A stretch of 64,000 bases of DNA from Notospermus geniculatus. Taxonomy: Eukaryota > Nemertea > Pilidiophora > Heteronemertea > Lineidae. Numbering within the stretch: the stretch's first letter is position 1; each line of letters begins with the position of its first letter. Positions 61,362 to 64,000 of this stretch are shown piece by piece. A program made the translations under genes and the position numbers. Under the pieces are notes generated by a model. That model was not told the DNA's origin. It searched no databases and saw nothing but the letters and a program-made list of their open reading frames with translations. Where the stretch lies: NCBI GenBank assembly GCA_002633025.1, contig NMRB01000855.1, forward strand, positions 102,777 to 166,776. The letters are read 5' to 3'.

Positions 61362-61887
61362 GCCTAAGATGGGAGTGACAATTTCAAACTCAGAGGAAGT
61401 TTAACACCGATTATTTGAGCATTCTCCCTGGCAAAGATTATGCTTTACCTCGCCAGTCACGCAGAATTTGATCATGAACGGCAGTGATAGCCATCTTGAA
61501 CTGTCCTACTCTAGCCTAGCATGTCCAGCCCTCATTATACTATATGTACAAACAAATATAAGATGGAATAATGAAGAAAAGTTCTTTTTATTTGCCTTGT
61601 TGAACTGCATGTCATTGGTGAGGCCTGACGTTGAGAGGTGCCAAAATTAATCAACAAGCCCCTTTCATTGACAATTCGCCTTAGACCCTGTTAAAGTGGG
61701 AGGGCATTAGCAGGCTAGAGCCATCAGATGACCACGAGAAACACTTGACCATGTTGACTAGGCACATGGCTTTATAATGAAACAACAACAGTTTGAACAC
61801 AGCATGACATGCATTTCATAGTACTGATTCATTTTGGCACCTGTGAACATGACCTCTTAAACGTGACTTTACAGTATAACCGGAAAA

Positions 61888-61956
61888 GGCGGGAAAATTG
61901 TATTTACCGCCAAATGCGCGTTAAAGGGAATCCCATCGCTGGTAGTGGTGACGTCA
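61888..61956 (+). promoter_or_regulatory. Putative PLCXD promoter elements (E2F-like and CRE)
   Basis: GGCGGGAAA, an E2F-type motif, is at 61888-61896 and a perfect TGACGTCA at 61949-61956, ending 84 bp before the PLCXD ATG. The spacing suits a TATA-less promoter. Function is inferred only from motif match and position. Confidence 0.35.
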
Positions 61957-62040
61957 GATATGTCACCCGACACAACAGGGTTACCCGACTCGCCCATTTC
62001 CCGATAGATAATATGGGCTGATGTTTTCCGACGGAACAGA

Positions 62041-63250
62041 ATGGAATCGTCTTCGAATCAATTCGAAAATTGGATGTCAGAGCTTCCTGAAGCATTGCAG
62101 GGCATATCACTGACAAGACTAGCGATTCCGGGTAAACTACATTTGATAGCATAATTTAGCCATGGAGCGCCTTTCACGCAAAAATAACACCCGATTGGTG
62201 TGGTAGGAGGGGTTATCCCCAACAACAATGGTCCGGCTGCGATGTTTGGGAGAGATTGCAGTGTTGATGTCTGAATGCTCAGAGATGTTGCATAGAAATG
62301 TTTTGAAGATCACAGCAAGAAATTTTAGTAAAATATGATAATAAATTATAAATATAATCACTATAATAAATGTAATATCATACTTTTCAGGTTCCCACAA
62401 GTCCTTCACCTACAACCTGAAACCCTTCGGTGAGATAGATGGCCCAGCCCCATGTTGTGCTCACTGTCTTGGTCTCTGTTGTGGCTGTATGGGAAGAGGG
62501 TGTGTCTTCCGATGGTCTAAGACACAGTCACTGGAAATATACAACCAGCTTCAGCTTGGCATCCGGTACTTCGACCTACAAATCATGTTACGATATATTA
62601 CCAATGACTTTTTTTGCATAAATGGATTTTATGCAATGAGAGTCTCAGAGCTTTTAGATGACATAATGCTGTTCCTTAAGGGGCATCCGAAGGAAGTGGT
62701 GATTCTCGATTTTAATCAGATACTTAAAATGAAAAAGGAGGGTCTACATGAACGATTAAACCAACTGTTTATTGACATCATTGGATCCTTGATGGTCACT
62801 TCAAGCAAGCAGGATATCAGTGACTTAAGCCTCAGACAGCTATGGACCATGGGTAAACAAGTCATCATAATCTATGACCATGAAAGTTTGCCAAACTGCT
62901 CTTTTGATACTGGTCATTTGTTTCCTGGTTCTGTCATCAACAGACAAGTCAACGACACCACCAGCACCAATCAAATGATACGCCATCTTGATACTATGCA
63001 CGCAGCCATGGCAACGGAGAAATTAACAGTCTGGCCTGGATACCTCACGCCAACATCCGCAACCATTACTGGAAGATTCTGCAGCAGCTTAGAGGAAAAG
63101 ATTGCTCCAAAAGCAGCCAGGGCATTCACAGAATGGCTGAAACGTAAACAGGGACAGAATGCCCACAGAATAAATATCTGCTGTATGGACTTTGTTGAGA
63201 TGTCCGACTATGTGCCAGTTGTGCTTAGCTTGAATAAGGTTCCAACTTAG
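62041..63250 (+). CDS. PLCXD: PI-PLC X-domain protein (PLCXD family), two exons, degenerate catalytic site
   Basis: Exon 1 (62041-62131) encodes 30 residues plus one base and ends in IPG before a GTAAAC donor. Exon 2 (62391-63250) follows a TACTTTTCAG acceptor. The phase-1 join gives 316 residues, close to the roughly 320 usual for animal PLCXD proteins. Family landmarks are SELPEALQGISLTRLAIPG|SH near the N-terminus, QLQLGIRYFDL at about 83-93, HPKEVVILDFN, and a C-terminal ICCMDFVEM. Active PLCXD and bacterial PI-PLC enzymes cleave phosphoinositides using two His residues with Asp and Arg partners. Here H33 and D92 are kept, but the SHD aspartate is K34, the FDLR arginine is Q94 and the HG histidine is N108. 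The protein is therefore probably catalytically weak or dead, and may bind lipid or act as a scaffold. An ATTAAA lies at 63299-63304. Confidence 0.9.
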
Positions 63251-64000
63251 TTGGTGTCAGAATGATAGAAATGTTTTATATTGGCCTTTGAGAGCAAAAT
63301 TAAATGATACAACATATAGTGTCCACCTTGTTGATTCCCCCCCGACCCGAGACCTGCCTCCTGATGTCCTCCTTAGAAACGTCAGTGGTCAAGCAAGTGC
63401 ATGCCTAATCTCATTTTGGAGTGTTTGTATATGACTGCTTGAGCCTATTTCGTCAGGAACCCTCTTAGGAAGAGAGGAGGATTGTCATGATTATGAGGAA
63501 ATTGAATGACAGCCAAATCAGACAAAGAATTTTCATTTAATCTGACCTCATTTCATATGCACTTTCGATGATAACACACTTTCATATCCGTGAACTCTCA
63601 GAACAATCATCTTGCCCCTATCTACACAATTCAACATTGTTTCAACATTGTAAACCAACAAATATTTGTAAGTCTGCCAGCCAGAGCACCTTGAGAGAGA
63701 TCACCGTAATCCACACAGCAACCAAGATCCATTATGTGGAGAGTGCTGTCACCTATGGAGTAGTGATGTCAATCATGAAGATCTGCTGACAGCGTCACAC
63801 TGGAATGTCTAAGAAAACAAGTGTAAATTTTAGGATATGACAATCGGGATGTGCTGATAAATTGCCCTAGTATGTACAGAAAAGACCGGAGCAGAGCCAG
63901 CACCATGATGAATTGGCAGTCTTCAGAAACCCAATGGAATCATAGGTTCTTAGTTCTTGGGGTTGGGGGACCATACATGTCACTGACAACATAGGCCAAT
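63251..64000. other. PLCXD 3' flank, no supported gene
   Basis: Contains the candidate ATTAAA signal at 63299-63304 and otherwise unremarkable sequence. Confidence 0.4.

Overview
This is a window of a repeat-rich, AT-leaning animal nuclear genome. Genes are split by GT-AG introns, spacers are long, and small transposons, tRNA-derived SINE-like repeats and runs of N are common. The gene families (plexin, somatic-type cytochrome c, PLCXD-type phospholipase-like protein, RING E3 ligase) and the frequent palindrome TAGGCCTA suggest a marine invertebrate, perhaps a deuterostome such as an echinoderm or hemichordate. The species is inference only; nothing here proves it.

Layout. 1-6956: gene-poor, with foldback elements, minisatellites and SINE-like pieces. 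6957-12448: a 2.6 kb segment present twice on either side of a 236-N gap. 12449-17844: mostly non-coding, with an unrecognised plus-strand set of coding-like exons at 13271-14007 and a 17-bp minisatellite. 17845-41598: a large direct tandem duplication, copy A 17845-31043 and copy B 31044-41598, differing by several transposon insertions. 37172-46453 (minus): the 5' part of a plexin gene; its third coding exon lies inside the duplication and so occurs twice (37172-37300 and 24220-24348). 46454-58476: upstream region with two long hairpins, SINE-like repeats and a 1.3 kb duplication around a single N (49068-51730). 58477-64000: a compact gene cluster.

The cluster holds a three-exon RING-finger protein with C-terminal membrane segments (minus, 58477-60672), a single-exon cytochrome c (plus, 61044-61361) and a two-exon PLCXD-family protein (plus, 62041-63250). 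The RING gene and cytochrome c are head to head, 371 bp apart, with a perfect CRE (TGACGTCA) between them. A second perfect CRE lies 85 bp upstream of the PLCXD start codon. The exon joins were made by hand from splice sites, reading frame and phase; all are consistent but untested against RNA.

Main points for a second look. (1) The PLCXD protein has lost three of the five classical PI-PLC catalytic residues. (2) The plexin exon is duplicated and has tandemly repeated splice acceptors next to it. (3) Two of the three duplications abut N gaps in a dovetail pattern expected of unmerged haplotype contigs, so the large one may be artefactual too. (4) Copies A and B act as filled and empty sites that define new MITEs, including a TA-flanked element; a TTAA-flanked piggyBac-like element is nested in a relative of it.
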